Below, in pieces: positions 46,780 to 55,233 of a stretch of DNA of 64,000 bases (its first letter is position 1; the number at the start of each line of letters is the position of its first letter). A program made the position numbers and the translations under genes. A model generated the notes under the pieces. It was not told the origin of the DNA. It made no database searches and saw nothing but the letters and a program-made list of their open reading frames with translations. The DNA lies in contig NZ_JAAATX020000009.1 in the NCBI RefSeq assembly GCF_009908265.2, positions 156,397-220,396 of the forward strand, read 5' to 3'. The DNA comes from Paragemmobacter amnigenus (GTDB lineage Bacteria; Pseudomonadota; Alphaproteobacteria; Rhodobacterales; Rhodobacteraceae).

Positions 46780-46922
46780 GCCTGTCACTGGACGATCCCC
46801 GCAACCGCCCTCCGGCGGCACCATCAACACCGGCACTTCTGGAGGCGCTGGCCGAGCTTCAACTGATGGCGGCGCAGAAGACGGAGGGCTGGGAGAATGC
46901 TGCACGCGAAGATCACCGCTGA
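46780..46922 (+). pseudogene. Tail of the small ORF preceding the serine recombinase
   Basis: The plus strand reads DDPRNRPPAAPSTPALLEAL then AELQLMAAQKTEGWENAARE before TGA at 46920-46922. A small Ala/Leu/Glu-rich ORF of this type normally overlaps the start of the large recombinase in this kind of element. Here its 5' part is missing. Confidence 0.4.
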
Positions 46923-48100
46923 ACTCTTTGCCCGCAGCGCCATCGTCTACGTCCGGCAGTCGACAATGAGCCAGGTCCTCGGCAACCTAGAGAGCCAGAA
47001 ACGACAATACAGATGGCTGAAGTCGCCCGCGACACGGGCTTTTCGACCGCCGAGGTGATTGATGAGGACTTGGGCCGCTCCGGATCAGGCCAGGTGGCCC
47101 AGCCAGGGTTCCAGCGCCTGGTTGCAGAAGTCTGTGCCGGATCAGTAGGGGCTGTCTACCGCATTGAGGCTTCCCGACTGGCCCGCAATGGCCGTGATTG
47201 GCATTATCTGATCGATCTTTGCGCCCTGACCGGGACCTTGGTGGTTGACCCCGAAGGCGTTTACGACCCCCACCTGATGAATGATCGGCTGCTCTTGGGG
47301 CTGAAGGGGACAATGTCGAAGTACGCGCTCAACCTCTTGCGCCAGCGGGGTCTGGCCGCCCGCGATGCCAAGGCAGGCCGGGGAGAACTCCGCTTCACCC
47401 TGCCGCCAGGCTACTGTTGGAGCGAGGATGCCCGGATCGAGATGGACCCCGATCAGCGTGTTCAGCGGGTTATCCACCTGATCTTCGCCAAGTTAGGCAA
47501 ACTCGGCAGTGGGCGGTCGGTCTTTCTGTGGCCGCGGGCAGCAGATATTCATCTTCCGGTGGTGCAGCGCAACGGCGCATTGCGGAAGATGACATGGTGC
47601 AAGCCAGCCTATCACAGCGTGTGCAGGTGCTGCACAGCCCGATCTATGCAGGTGCCTATGCCTTTGGACCAACCGGGAACCGGACACGGGTGGTGGATGG
47701 GCAGGCCCGCAAGGCCAGCAGTCACCACAGGGCGATTGAGGGCTGGAACGTGCTCATCAAGGATAGCCACGAGGGATATATCGACTGGCGCGCCTACGAT
47801 GAGAACAGCCGTATGCTTGAGGAGACCGCGCATATGCAGAAGCGGACTGCCCGCAAATCCGGGCGTTGCTGTCAGGCATGGCCCGCAGCGCGCGTTGTGG
47901 CCGGATGATGCGGGTGTTCTACAAGACGGGCGCCGATGCCCGCGCCAGACAACGGCTGGTCAGGCTGCTGATCGAAGAAGTCGTGCCGATATCGATGCGA
48001 AGACGAACGAATTTGTTCAGCTGTTACACTGGATAGGTGGGTGCCACACCGAAGTCAGGTTGGCCCGGCGCAAGACTGGCCGGTTTCCGCCCGGCAGGGC
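46897..48100 (+). pseudogene. Large serine recombinase, frameshifted
   Basis: ATG 46897 starts LHAKITAELFARSAIVYVRQ then STMSQVLGNLESQKRQY, with the catalytic Ser in VRQST. A one-base loss near 47010 moves to a second frame: MAEVARDTGFSTAEVIDEDL, ASRLARNGRDWHYLIDLCAL, GRGELRFTLPPGYCWSE. A shift near 47610 returns to a third frame with VLHSPIYAGAYAFGP and HHRAIEGWNVLIKDSHEGYI. Further breaks follow near 47870, then CGRMMRVFYKTG and, after a deletion, NEFVQLLHWIGGCHTEVRLA. At least three frameshifts make it inactive. Confidence 0.85.
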
Positions 48101-48104
48101 GCTG

Positions 48105-48413
48105 CATATCGGTGTCGGTGATTGGCGCATGCACCGACAATGCCGCCTGCCGGTCTGACTCCGCCGGCAAAAACAACGCCTCCGGAAAGGCCGAAAGCAG
48201 CCCCTTCTTCTTCTGCTCGTGCCGCCAGGCATAGATTTGCTGCCGCGTCACATCATGTTGCTGCGCAACCTGCGTCACTGTCGCGCTGCCCATGCCGACC
48301 GACAAGACAATCTCGCGCTTCTCCTCGTCGCCCCGCCGCCGCTCCAATCCCAGTGTATCGCCCCGCATCGCCAGCCCCGCATAAGACACGTCATTAACGA
48401 CGTCGTTATGCAC
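48105..48413 (-). mobile_element. IS66-family TnpA (Orf1), 3' truncated
   Basis: ERRRGDEEKREIVLSVGMGS then ATVTQVAQQHDVTRQQIYAW and RHEQKKKGLLSAFPEALFLP are the helix-turn-helix of IS66 TnpA. Similarity stops near 48105, after which the frame is antisense to the recombinase remnant. It lies head to head with the tnpC remnant at 48422, so the pieces come from a rearranged or second IS66 copy. Confidence 0.75.
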
Positions 48414-48421
48414 GTGCCTTA

Positions 48422-49218
48422 ATGGATCCAGCCAAGCTCAGGCAGACGGCCTTCGGGCGTCGGTCGGAGAAGAGCGATCCGGGGCAGTTCGAACTTGCGC
48501 TGGAAAATCTGGAAACCGCCATTGCACCAATCCATGACGAAGAGGATGCCAAGGATTGGGCCGCTAAACGCCCCTCCAAACCGCGCGCCGCCAATTGCGG
48601 GTCTCTGCCAGAACACCTGCCGTGCATCGAAGGGTGAGTGAACGCAAGGGCCTAGCCTGCGCCTGCATTGCATTGGGGAAGACGTGCCGTGACATCTGGA
48701 CATTATCCCCGTCCAGTTCCTCGTCAGCCGTCGGCCCAAATACGCCTGCCGGTCCTGCTCCGATGGCATGTCGCAAGCTCCCGCTCTGGCGCGAATGATC
48801 CTGGACGGTCTGCCGACCGAAGCGATGGTTGCCCATGCTCTTGCCGGCAAGTATGCAGATCACCTTTCGTTGTATTGGCGGGCCGAGATCTACAGCCCCA
48901 AGGAGCCGGTCTTGACCGGTCCACCTTGGCCGATTGGGTCGACCGCGCGGCCTTCGAACTCCGGTTCGCCTATTGTGCGCTGATGGCCAATCCAAAGCGG
49001 TCAAGAAGCTGCTCAGGGACGAATCCCATGCCACGGCACCCTGCAAGTCGATGGATGGGCCGGATACAACCGGCTGATCGCGGCGGAAGGAGGCCCCAGG
49101 CGCCGCGCTTCGGACTTAAGGGCAATACGACACCGACCGATTCGAGCGGCCAAGACGGTGCTCGCGGCCGGGCGGGATGCTGGCTTGGCCCATGGAAACA
49201 ACGCCTGGTCTGGGTGAT
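48422..49218 (+). mobile_element. IS66-family TnpC remnant with several frameshifts
   Basis: AFGRRSEKSDPGQFELALEN, RAANCGSLPEHLP, ILDGLPTEAMVAHALAGKYA, DRSTLADWVDRAAFELRF and a final TVLAAGRDAGLAHGNNAWSG are all IS66 TnpC segments spread over different frames of the plus strand. It is a different subtype from the tnpC at 45535. Non-functional. It ends 10 bases before the hbd gene. Confidence 0.75.
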
Positions 49219-49227
49219 CGAACCGGT

Positions 49228-50103
49228 TCAGCGCGTCGGCACCGGCTTTGCGCCACGATAGTCGTAAAAGCCGCGCCGCGTTTTGCGACCGAGCCAGCCG
49301 GCCTCGACATATTTCGTCAGCAGCGGGCAGGGCCTGTATTTGGTGTCTGCCAACCCTTCATGCAGCACGTTCATGATTGCGAGGCAGGTATCGAGCCCGA
49401 TGAAATCCGCCAGTTCCAGCGGCCCCATCGGATGATTGGCGCCGAGTTTCAGCGACTCGTCGATCGACGTCACGTTGCCGACACCCTCGTAGAGCGTATA
49501 GACCGCCTCGTTGATCATCGGCATCAGTATCCGGTTGACGATAAAGGCGGGAAAGTCCTCCGCGCTCGCCGCGGTCTTGCCAAGCTTGTCGACCACTTTA
49601 AGCAAAGTCTGATAGGTGGCGTCGTCCGTGGCGATGCCGCGGATCAGTTCGACAAGCTGCATCACCGGCACCGGGTTCATGAAGTGAAAACCCATGAACT
49701 TCTCAGGCCGGTCGGTTCGCGAGGCAAGCCGGGTGATCGAGATCGAAGATGTGTTAGAAGTCAGGATTGTCTCAGGCCTCAGATGCGGCAAAAGTTCGTC
49801 GAAGATCGCCTGTTTCACCGATTCACGCTCGGTCGCCGCCTCAATTATAAGGTCGCAGCGGCCGAGATCGGTTAACTTCGGCGTCGTCCGGATGCGGCCC
49901 AGTGCAGCCTTCCTGTCCTCGTCGGTGATCTTGCCGCGCGATACCTGACGGTCGAGGTTTTGATCGACAAGTCTAACCGTCTTGGCAAGGGCGTCCTGTG
50001 AGATATCGGTCATCAGGACGTCAAACCCCGCGAGCGCAAAGACATGGGCGATACCGTTGCCCATCTGGCCTGCGCCCACAATTCCGACCGAAGTTATTGC
50101 CAT
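49228..50103 (-). CDS. (S)-3-hydroxybutyryl-CoA dehydrogenase
   Basis: An intact 291-residue enzyme of the 3-hydroxyacyl-CoA dehydrogenase family. SVGIVGAGQMGNGIAHVFAL (about 5-24) binds NAD. LTSNTSSISITRLAS (about 112-126), GFHFMNPVPVMQLVELIRG (about 136-154, catalytic His in HFMNP) and DFPAFIVNRILMPMINEAV with DFIGLDTCLAIM complete the signature. It oxidises (S)-3-hydroxybutyryl-CoA to acetoacetyl-CoA with NAD(P). That is the expected next step after a 2-hydroxyisobutyryl-CoA mutase reaction, so it probably belongs with the operon upstream, although a 500-base gap separates them. Confidence 0.93.
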   Translation of the reverse strand: MAITSVGIVGAGQMGNGIAHVFALAGFDVLMTDISQDALAKTVRLVDQNLDRQVSRGKITDEDRKAALGRIRTTPKLTDLGRCDLIIEAATERESVKQAIFDELLPHLRPETILTSNTSSISITRLASRTDRPEKFMGFHFMNPVPVMQLVELIRGIATDDATYQTLLKVVDKLGKTAASAEDFPAFIVNRILMPMINEAVYTLYEGVGNVTSIDESLKLGANHPMGPLELADFIGLDTCLAIMNVLHEGLADTKYRPCPLLTKYVEAGWLGRKTRRGFYDYRGAKPVPTR

Positions 50104-50603
50104 TTACTGCCTCGCCCATTCAGTTGCGTTAATCCATAGAGTATTTTCGGGAGAGGTATACACCTCCTGTCGGAACCAAAATATGAGAATCATTAATAGT
50201 GTCATGGATTTCGCCTTTAAACGTTCATGCCTCGAAAAAACAGACCGGCTTTTCAATAAGGCGATCATAGAACCTTGCGGGACACCTCATCAACCCCATC
50301 AGTGGCACCTCAATGGCTCGATATCTGGACCAGTTCGTGATGCAGTAGCGGGCAGGTGACGGCTTGTTCATACAGTGCTTCTAACCAAATGGATTCACTA
50401 TGTGAATCGTCTGTGATCAGAGTTGTGCAACAACGCTCCTTCCATGCAAAGAGGCGACTTGGCATTGATCTCCAGCCGCTCGGCAATCTGCACCACAGCC
50501 ACTTGCTTGAACTCGTCCTAAAGTCGATCTTGCTTGCTCATCTTGCGTCTCTCGTTGCGTCCAAAGCTACCGAGCAGGGCGGCTATGAATCTAAAGGGGC
50601 TAT
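50104..50603. other. Gap between hbd and pduO: candidate hbd operator and an IS3 OrfA remnant
   Basis: The near-palindrome GAGGTATACACCTC (50153-50166) lies 50 bases upstream of the hbd start and could be a regulator site. Around 50380-50545 the minus strand reads DEFKQVAVVQIAERLEINAK and, after a one-base shift, LFAWKERCCT, which looks like the helix-turn-helix of an IS3 OrfA with a stop upstream. A 102-residue plus-strand frame overlapping this remnant is not convincing. Confidence 0.4.
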
Positions 50604-51128
50604 TCACTCCTTTTTCATCAATCTGGACGCCAAGAGCAAGAAGTCGGAAAGAAGGTTCAGGTAAGCGAGTCCAAATTTCCCCGGCTGAGGATCCACAACC
50701 AGCGCCGTGACAAGGCGCCGCTCGGACCGCCGACAGATACTGCGCGCAATAAGAAGCGCACCGACAGCGGGAGGATCTTCCTTATTGCTCGAAATACTGT
50801 GCGCCAGAAGATGAGGGCTCCATTCCTCGATCGTTGCTTTGAGTCTTGATACCTTCGTTTGCGAAAGTAAATCCTCGCCGGGATTTGACAATGCTCCGCC
50901 GAGTTCGAGCAAATCCTGCTGGATTAGCCTAAGGGCCTCAATCAGTCCACTGAGAGGTTCATGAATTAATATCTGGCTACGGGCAAACCCAATAACGCTA
51001 TTCAGTTCTTCAATCGTTCCGGTAGCCTCCAGCCGCGGGATGTCTTTGTCCACGACCGACCCATCCGGCAGGAAAGTCGAGCCGACATTCCCAATTAGAT
51101 TAGCGGATTTCGACGGCACATTTCCCAT
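50604..51128 (-). CDS. PduO-type ATP:cob(I)alamin adenosyltransferase
   Basis: A 174-residue protein of the PduO family. VVDKDIPRLEATGTIEELNS (about 25-44) matches the KDxxRxxxxGxxDELNS pattern, in which the usual Asp is Glu and Ile replaces a further residue. FARSQILIHEP, IQQDLLELGGALSNP (about 69-83) and AHSISSNKEDPPAVGALLIA, RSICRRSERRLV (about 133-144) are the ATP- and cobalamin-binding blocks. It makes adenosylcobalamin for the mutase encoded upstream. Starting 3 bases after the tandem hexapeptide gene, it is the last gene of the operon. Somewhat divergent, so activity should be checked. Confidence 0.85.
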   Translation of the reverse strand: MGNVPSKSANLIGNVGSTFLPDGSVVDKDIPRLEATGTIEELNSVIGFARSQILIHEPLSGLIEALRLIQQDLLELGGALSNPGEDLLSQTKVSRLKATIEEWSPHLLAHSISSNKEDPPAVGALLIARSICRRSERRLVTALVVDPQPGKFGLAYLNLLSDFLLLASRLMKKE

Positions 51129-51131
51129 TCA

Positions 51132-52184
51132 TCATCCTCCTTCCGCTAACAGCGCTTTGTGTTGAGTTTGCCGGAATTGTTCGGCGTAACCTTGATAGGT
51201 CGGCAGCGTTCCGGCCAGCATTGCGCGCCTGCGGTCATCCATCTTGCCGATGGGCCGGGCTGGCCTTCCGGCCCATACCTGTCCGCTTTTCAGACGTTGC
51301 CCGATCGTCGTTTCGGTTCCGGCGGCAACGAGAACGTCGCGTTCCACCACGGTCCCGCGAGAAATGACCGAACCTATGCCGACCAGACTGTCGCTGTCGA
51401 CGCGGCAATCGAAGAGCGTCACGTTGTGACCGATCGTGACATCTGCCGCGATTTCAACGGCGTCGTGCTGGCACAGGATCCGGGTGTTGTCCTGAACGTT
51501 CGTGCCGACACCGATCGTGATGCCATGGCTGCCGCCGTCCAGAACGCATCCATACCAGATGCCGACCGATGGTCCGAGGCGGATATCACCGGCAAGGCGC
51601 GCAGTCGGTGCCACGAAGCAGTCGAACTGTGCCGGGCTTGTCGCATGGGACGTGATCGGCCCGTCGACCTTCCCGGTCGCATCATTGCCGAGCGCCTGGC
51701 GGCGCGCGTCAAGGTCTTGCTGCGTGATGGGCATGACCGGTCGTGCCGGGCTGCCTGAATAGAGCCAGCCGCCCGCAAGATCGGATCGGGGGAAAACGAT
51801 GGACCCCGCCGAAATCACGGCACCGGCACCAACCTTTGAGCCGTCGAGGACGACTGCCCCTGCTTCGATGATGCAGTCATCACCAATTTCGCAGGCGTGA
51901 ACCACGGCATGCCTACCCGCGACCACTCGGCTTCCAATCACGGTCGGATAGACCTCATGGGCGATATGAACCGTGGCGTGTTCGCCCAGTTGAAATTCAT
52001 CGCCGATCGTGACATGGTGACCGTCTGCTCGGATTACGGAATAGCTGCCCAGCCACGCGCGCCGTCCTATCGTTGCCCGGCCCAAAACCGAAGCGCCAGC
52101 GCCGACAAAGATGGGAGTCCCCAGAAAACTCGGGGAAATGCCCATGTAGGGGGCGGAAACAGCGCCGAATGGCTCAGTCATCAT
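51132..52184 (-). CDS. Tandem gamma-carbonic-anhydrase-like (left-handed beta-helix) protein
   Basis: A 350-residue protein with two gamma-CA-type hexapeptide-repeat domains, about 22-150 and 186-315, each ending in a GSPARPV or GRPARPI segment. Known gamma-CA proteins have one such domain. In domain 1 the first and third zinc-ligand positions hold His73 (TVHIA) and His96 (VVHAC), but the second is Arg91-His92. In domain 2 the second ligand position is His253 (TIGHN), but the first is Cys238 and the third Phe258. The ligands are thus complementary between domains. The family includes CaiE of the carnitine operon, so an acyl-CoA-related or metal-dependent role is possible. It overlaps the preceding 95-residue gene by 11 bases. 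Confidence 0.85.
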   Translation of the reverse strand: MMTEPFGAVSAPYMGISPSFLGTPIFVGAGASVLGRATIGRRAWLGSYSVIRADGHHVTIGDEFQLGEHATVHIAHEVYPTVIGSRVVAGRHAVVHACEIGDDCIIEAGAVVLDGSKVGAGAVISAGSIVFPRSDLAGGWLYSGSPARPVMPITQQDLDARRQALGNDATGKVDGPITSHATSPAQFDCFVAPTARLAGDIRLGPSVGIWYGCVLDGGSHGITIGVGTNVQDNTRILCQHDAVEIAADVTIGHNVTLFDCRVDSDSLVGIGSVISRGTVVERDVLVAAGTETTIGQRLKSGQVWAGRPARPIGKMDDRRRAMLAGTLPTYQGYAEQFRQTQHKALLAEGG

Positions 52185-52461
52185 GGTTTCCCCTCGCTGT
52201 GTAGATGTCTGCGTTGCACCGAGCTTCGGCCATCATTTTCCGGATGGTCTCGTCGGGTAGCACTGAGATGATCTCGGCGCAGTAGCGTGCTTCATGCTCC
52301 ACGTTCCTCGCCCCCATGGCAAGCGCAAGAAACAGGCGCCGCACGGCCAGATTCCGGTGCCCCATCCGGACGCTGTGCGACAGAAGTTGTCGCGCGGCCG
52401 ATACATCGCCTCGCCGGGCCTGCAGTGACAATGCCTTGGCCTGTTTGCGCAACTGTCCCAT
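52174..52461 (-). CDS. Unrecognised 95-residue protein in the P450 operon
   Basis: No family recognised. The sequence is Ala/Arg/Leu-rich and looks all-helical: RRGDVSAARQLLSHSVRMGH resembles a Sel1- or TPR-like helical pair, followed by AVRRLFLALAMGARNVEHEA and a Cys-containing tail. It has no signal or membrane segment. Its stop overlaps the start of the tandem gamma-CA-like gene by 11 bases, which argues that it is translated and coupled. 110 bases separate it from the ferredoxin reductase. Confidence 0.55.
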   Translation of the reverse strand: MGQLRKQAKALSLQARRGDVSAARQLLSHSVRMGHRNLAVRRLFLALAMGARNVEHEARYCAEIISVLPDETIRKMMAEARCNADIYTARGNHDD

Positions 52462-52571
52462 GGATCATCCCGGAGTTATCGAGGTTGATATTCCTGATCG
52501 CTGCAGCACGACCGATTGTCGGCGGGTGCCGGTCGTTCGATTTTGCCGCGGGCTGGTCGACGATCCTTTCA

Positions 52572-53774
52572 TCATTCTGCCGCGAGCAATCCGGCCTGAA
52601 CCTGCGCAAGAAGCTCTGGGCAGTTCATGGCGATCCAGCCAGCATGCCTTTCGCCGTCACGAACCTCGAACAGAGTGCCGTGCCGCCGGGCAGTCGTTCT
52701 GACGCAGTTCAGCGTGCCATTGGCAGGCACGCTTCCGAGGACCTGGATCTTGCGGCTGAACTGGTCGGTCCAGAAATAGTCTTCTGCATCGGGCGCCGAC
52801 GCCTGCGATCCAGTCAAGATCCGCTCCGCGACCTCGGTGCCCTGCCGACGGGCGGCGGTCCATGCCTCGTGGCGCCGATGGCTGCCATTCTGGTCGCGCA
52901 AAGCCGCGACATCCCCGGCGGCAAAGACATTCGGCAAGATCGCCCCCTCGAGATCAAGCACGGCGCCGGACCCGTCGCAAAGCACGCCATTGGCGATCCC
53001 GATCCCGCTGCCGGTCAGCCACTCTGTTTCGGGTTCTGCGCCGATGGCAATGATCACGAGATCGCTATGCAATTCCGTGCCGCCGGACAGGTCCACCGAA
53101 AATCCGGCGGGCTCGGCGCGGATTGCGGCGATCCCCACGCCGAGGTGCAGAGTGACGCCGGCCTCTGTCATCCAGCCAACCGCCATCTTGCCGATTTCCG
53201 CGCCGAAGATCCGCACGAGCGGCAGCGGCGCTAGGTCTGCCATTGCAACCTCGACGCCGCGTTCGCGCAGGGAAGAGGCAAGCTCGCAGCCAAGAACCCC
53301 GGCGCCGATGATGGTCGCACTCTTCGCCCCGCGATCAATGGCATCGCTCAGGGCCTTCGCATCCGCCGCAGTGCGCAGTGCCAGCACGCCCGCAGGCTCC
53401 GTAGGCAACCTGCGCGGCCTGGCCCCGGTGGCAATCACGATGGCGTCGGCAGAAACGAACCGGCGATGGCCGTCGGACCCGCGGATCTCGATACGGCGCG
53501 CCCGAGGATCGAGTGCGACCGCCCGGCCGCGCAAGAGCGTGCAGTCGTCGCACCACCAGCGCGGCTTCTCGATGGGTGCTGCTCTGGTCAGAACCCCTTT
53601 GGACAGTGGCGGTCGATCATAGGGTGCCAATGGGTCCGGGTCGATCACGGTGATCTGCCCGTCGTAACCAAGAGCACGGAGGCGCGCTACGCACGCGCCT
53701 CCGGCAAGGGATGCGCCGATGATCACGACACTGCGAGTGCCGCGCTGATCCTCGGAATTGTCCTTTGTCATCAT
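52572..53774 (-). CDS. FAD-dependent ferredoxin reductase (putidaredoxin-reductase type)
   Basis: A 400-residue reductase. VVIIGASLAGGACVARLRAL near the N-terminus binds FAD, YDRPPLSKGVLT (about 52-63) is diagnostic of the ferredoxin/rubredoxin reductase class, ATIIGAGVLGCELASSLRER (about 155-174) binds NAD(P)H and NVFAAGDVA (about 274-282) is the second FAD motif. It should pass electrons to the 3Fe-4S ferredoxin encoded just upstream and on to the P450. A near ATG two codons in gives an equally good start; the TTG-started frame to 53786 is less likely. Confidence 0.93.
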   Translation of the reverse strand: MMTKDNSEDQRGTRSVVIIGASLAGGACVARLRALGYDGQITVIDPDPLAPYDRPPLSKGVLTRAAPIEKPRWWCDDCTLLRGRAVALDPRARRIEIRGSDGHRRFVSADAIVIATGARPRRLPTEPAGVLALRTAADAKALSDAIDRGAKSATIIGAGVLGCELASSLRERGVEVAMADLAPLPLVRIFGAEIGKMAVGWMTEAGVTLHLGVGIAAIRAEPAGFSVDLSGGTELHSDLVIIAIGAEPETEWLTGSGIGIANGVLCDGSGAVLDLEGAILPNVFAAGDVAALRDQNGSHRRHEAWTAARRQGTEVAERILTGSQASAPDAEDYFWTDQFSRKIQVLGSVPANGTLNCVRTTARRHGTLFEVRDGERHAGWIAMNCPELLAQVQAGLLAAE

Positions 53775-53789
53775 TTCCCGGTCCAAGGT

Positions 53790-53990
53790 TCAGTCTTCGA
53801 TGATGGAAATGGCGAGTTCGGGACAGTTGGCGCAGGCCTTCCTGACCCCGGGAGCGTTCTCGGGTTTGACGTCTTCCATGCCTTCGCGCACACGCGAGAA
53901 GCCGTCATCGTCGAAAACGAAGGTTTCGGGGGCAAAGGCCGCGCATCTGGCGTGACCCTGACAGCGATGGGAATCAAGCAGGACTTTCAA
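53790..53990 (-). CDS. [3Fe-4S]-type ferredoxin for the P450
   Basis: A 66-residue single-cluster ferredoxin. Cys10-x2-His13-x2-Cys16 with a distal CANCP (Cys53 and Cys56) is the CxxHxxC...CP pattern of the small ferredoxins that serve bacterial cytochromes P450; His in the second position disfavours a 4Fe cluster. It lies between the P450 gene (13 bases) and the ferredoxin reductase gene (15 bases), so the three form an electron-transfer set. Confidence 0.93.
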   Translation of the reverse strand: MKVLLDSHRCQGHARCAAFAPETFVFDDDGFSRVREGMEDVKPENAPGVRKACANCPELAISIIED

Positions 53991-54003
53991 CTTGTGTCTC
54001 CCC

Positions 54004-55176
54004 TCACTTCTTGAAGTTGAGCGTCAGGCGACCGACACCATACCATTTCTCCGACGGGTCCCCGAGGGTGAACTCGGGGACGACCTTGAGGAACTCCTCA
54101 AGACCGATGACCAGTTCGCGCCGCCCGAGGTTAGAACCGAGGCAGCGGTGATGCCCGGCGCCGAAGGCAAGGTGACGATTGTCCTCGCGGTCAATCTTGA
54201 TCTTCTCGGGTTCGTCGTAGATATCCGGATCGCGGTTGCCCGCGCCGAACAGCAGCACCACCCGGTCGCCGGCCTTGATTTCCTGTCCGCGGATCACGGT
54301 ATCTTTCTTGCATGTGCGCCCCATGGCCTGCACAGGCGACAGGGTCCGAAGGATCTCTTCTGCTGCCATCGGGATCAGGTCGGGGTTCTCGCGAAGCTTG
54401 CGCTGCGCGTCGAGGTCCTGTGCAAGGTGCCACAGGCTGGCGCGAATGGCCCATGCGGTGGTGTCCAGCCCGCCGAGAAACATCAGGTAGCAATAGGACA
54501 GCAGTTCCTGGCGGCTCAGCGGTTCGCCCTTGATCTTTGCCTCGAGCAGGTAGTCCATGATCGTGCCGGTATCGGCCTCGTCGATGGTGCGGCCGCGATA
54601 TTTTTCGATCAGGTCATCGAAATAGGCCATGACGGCATCCTGTGCCTTCTTGGCCCGCTCCGGATCCAAGGTGCGCTCATAAAGGATATCATCGACCCAG
54701 GCATCGAACTTCGGCCAGTCCTTTTCGGGAAAACCGGCGAGGCGGCTGAAGAAGATCGTCGGCAGGGCCCGGGCGAAGCCTGCGGTGGCGTCAGTCGTTC
54801 CGGAATCGGCGAATTCTCGCGCCAGATCCTGAGCGATGTCGCGCACCGGCTTTTCCATCTTGGCAAGGGCCTGCGGTGTAAAGAGCGGCAGCAGGATGCG
54901 CCGGTAATCCATCAATTCAGGCAGATCCGTATCGATCGGGATCATCGGAAAATCGGCCACCGGCGGCACCAGCATGGTCGGCTTGACCGAATAGGTGTCC
55001 GCATCTTGCTCAACCTTGAAGATATCTTCGCTCTTGCTGAGGAACCAGAAGCCGCCGTATTTCTCGCTCCTGCCGACCGGGCAGTTTTCCCGCATCAGCC
55101 GATAGGTCTCGAAGATGTTGTCCAGCGCCTCGCCATGGAAATCCATGGTGCGCTCGATGTCCTTGATACTTTTCAT
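54004..55176 (-). CDS. Cytochrome P450 monooxygenase
   Basis: A soluble 390-residue bacterial class I P450. The I-helix segment MFLGGLDTTAWAI (about 232-244; Gly-Gly-x-Asp-Thr-Thr), the ExxR of EEILRT (Glu274, Arg277) and the haem loop LAFGAGHHRCLGSNLGRREL, with the axial Cys at about 345, are all intact. No signal or membrane anchor. GGGAG is 7 bases before ATG 55176 and too close to ATG 55182. Family (CYP) cannot be named from sequence by eye. With ligase and mutase genes alongside, it probably hydroxylates the pathway substrate or an early intermediate. Confidence 0.95.
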   Translation of the reverse strand: MKSIKDIERTMDFHGEALDNIFETYRLMRENCPVGRSEKYGGFWFLSKSEDIFKVEQDADTYSVKPTMLVPPVADFPMIPIDTDLPELMDYRRILLPLFTPQALAKMEKPVRDIAQDLAREFADSGTTDATAGFARALPTIFFSRLAGFPEKDWPKFDAWVDDILYERTLDPERAKKAQDAVMAYFDDLIEKYRGRTIDEADTGTIMDYLLEAKIKGEPLSRQELLSYCYLMFLGGLDTTAWAIRASLWHLAQDLDAQRKLRENPDLIPMAAEEILRTLSPVQAMGRTCKKDTVIRGQEIKAGDRVVLLFGAGNRDPDIYDEPEKIKIDREDNRHLAFGAGHHRCLGSNLGRRELVIGLEEFLKVVPEFTLGDPSEKWYGVGRLTLNFKK

Positions 55177-55233
55177 TCTCATTCTCCCTTTTGTAGATCA
55201 GAGCCAAGTCAACTGCGCGTTTTCCTGGTCAAA

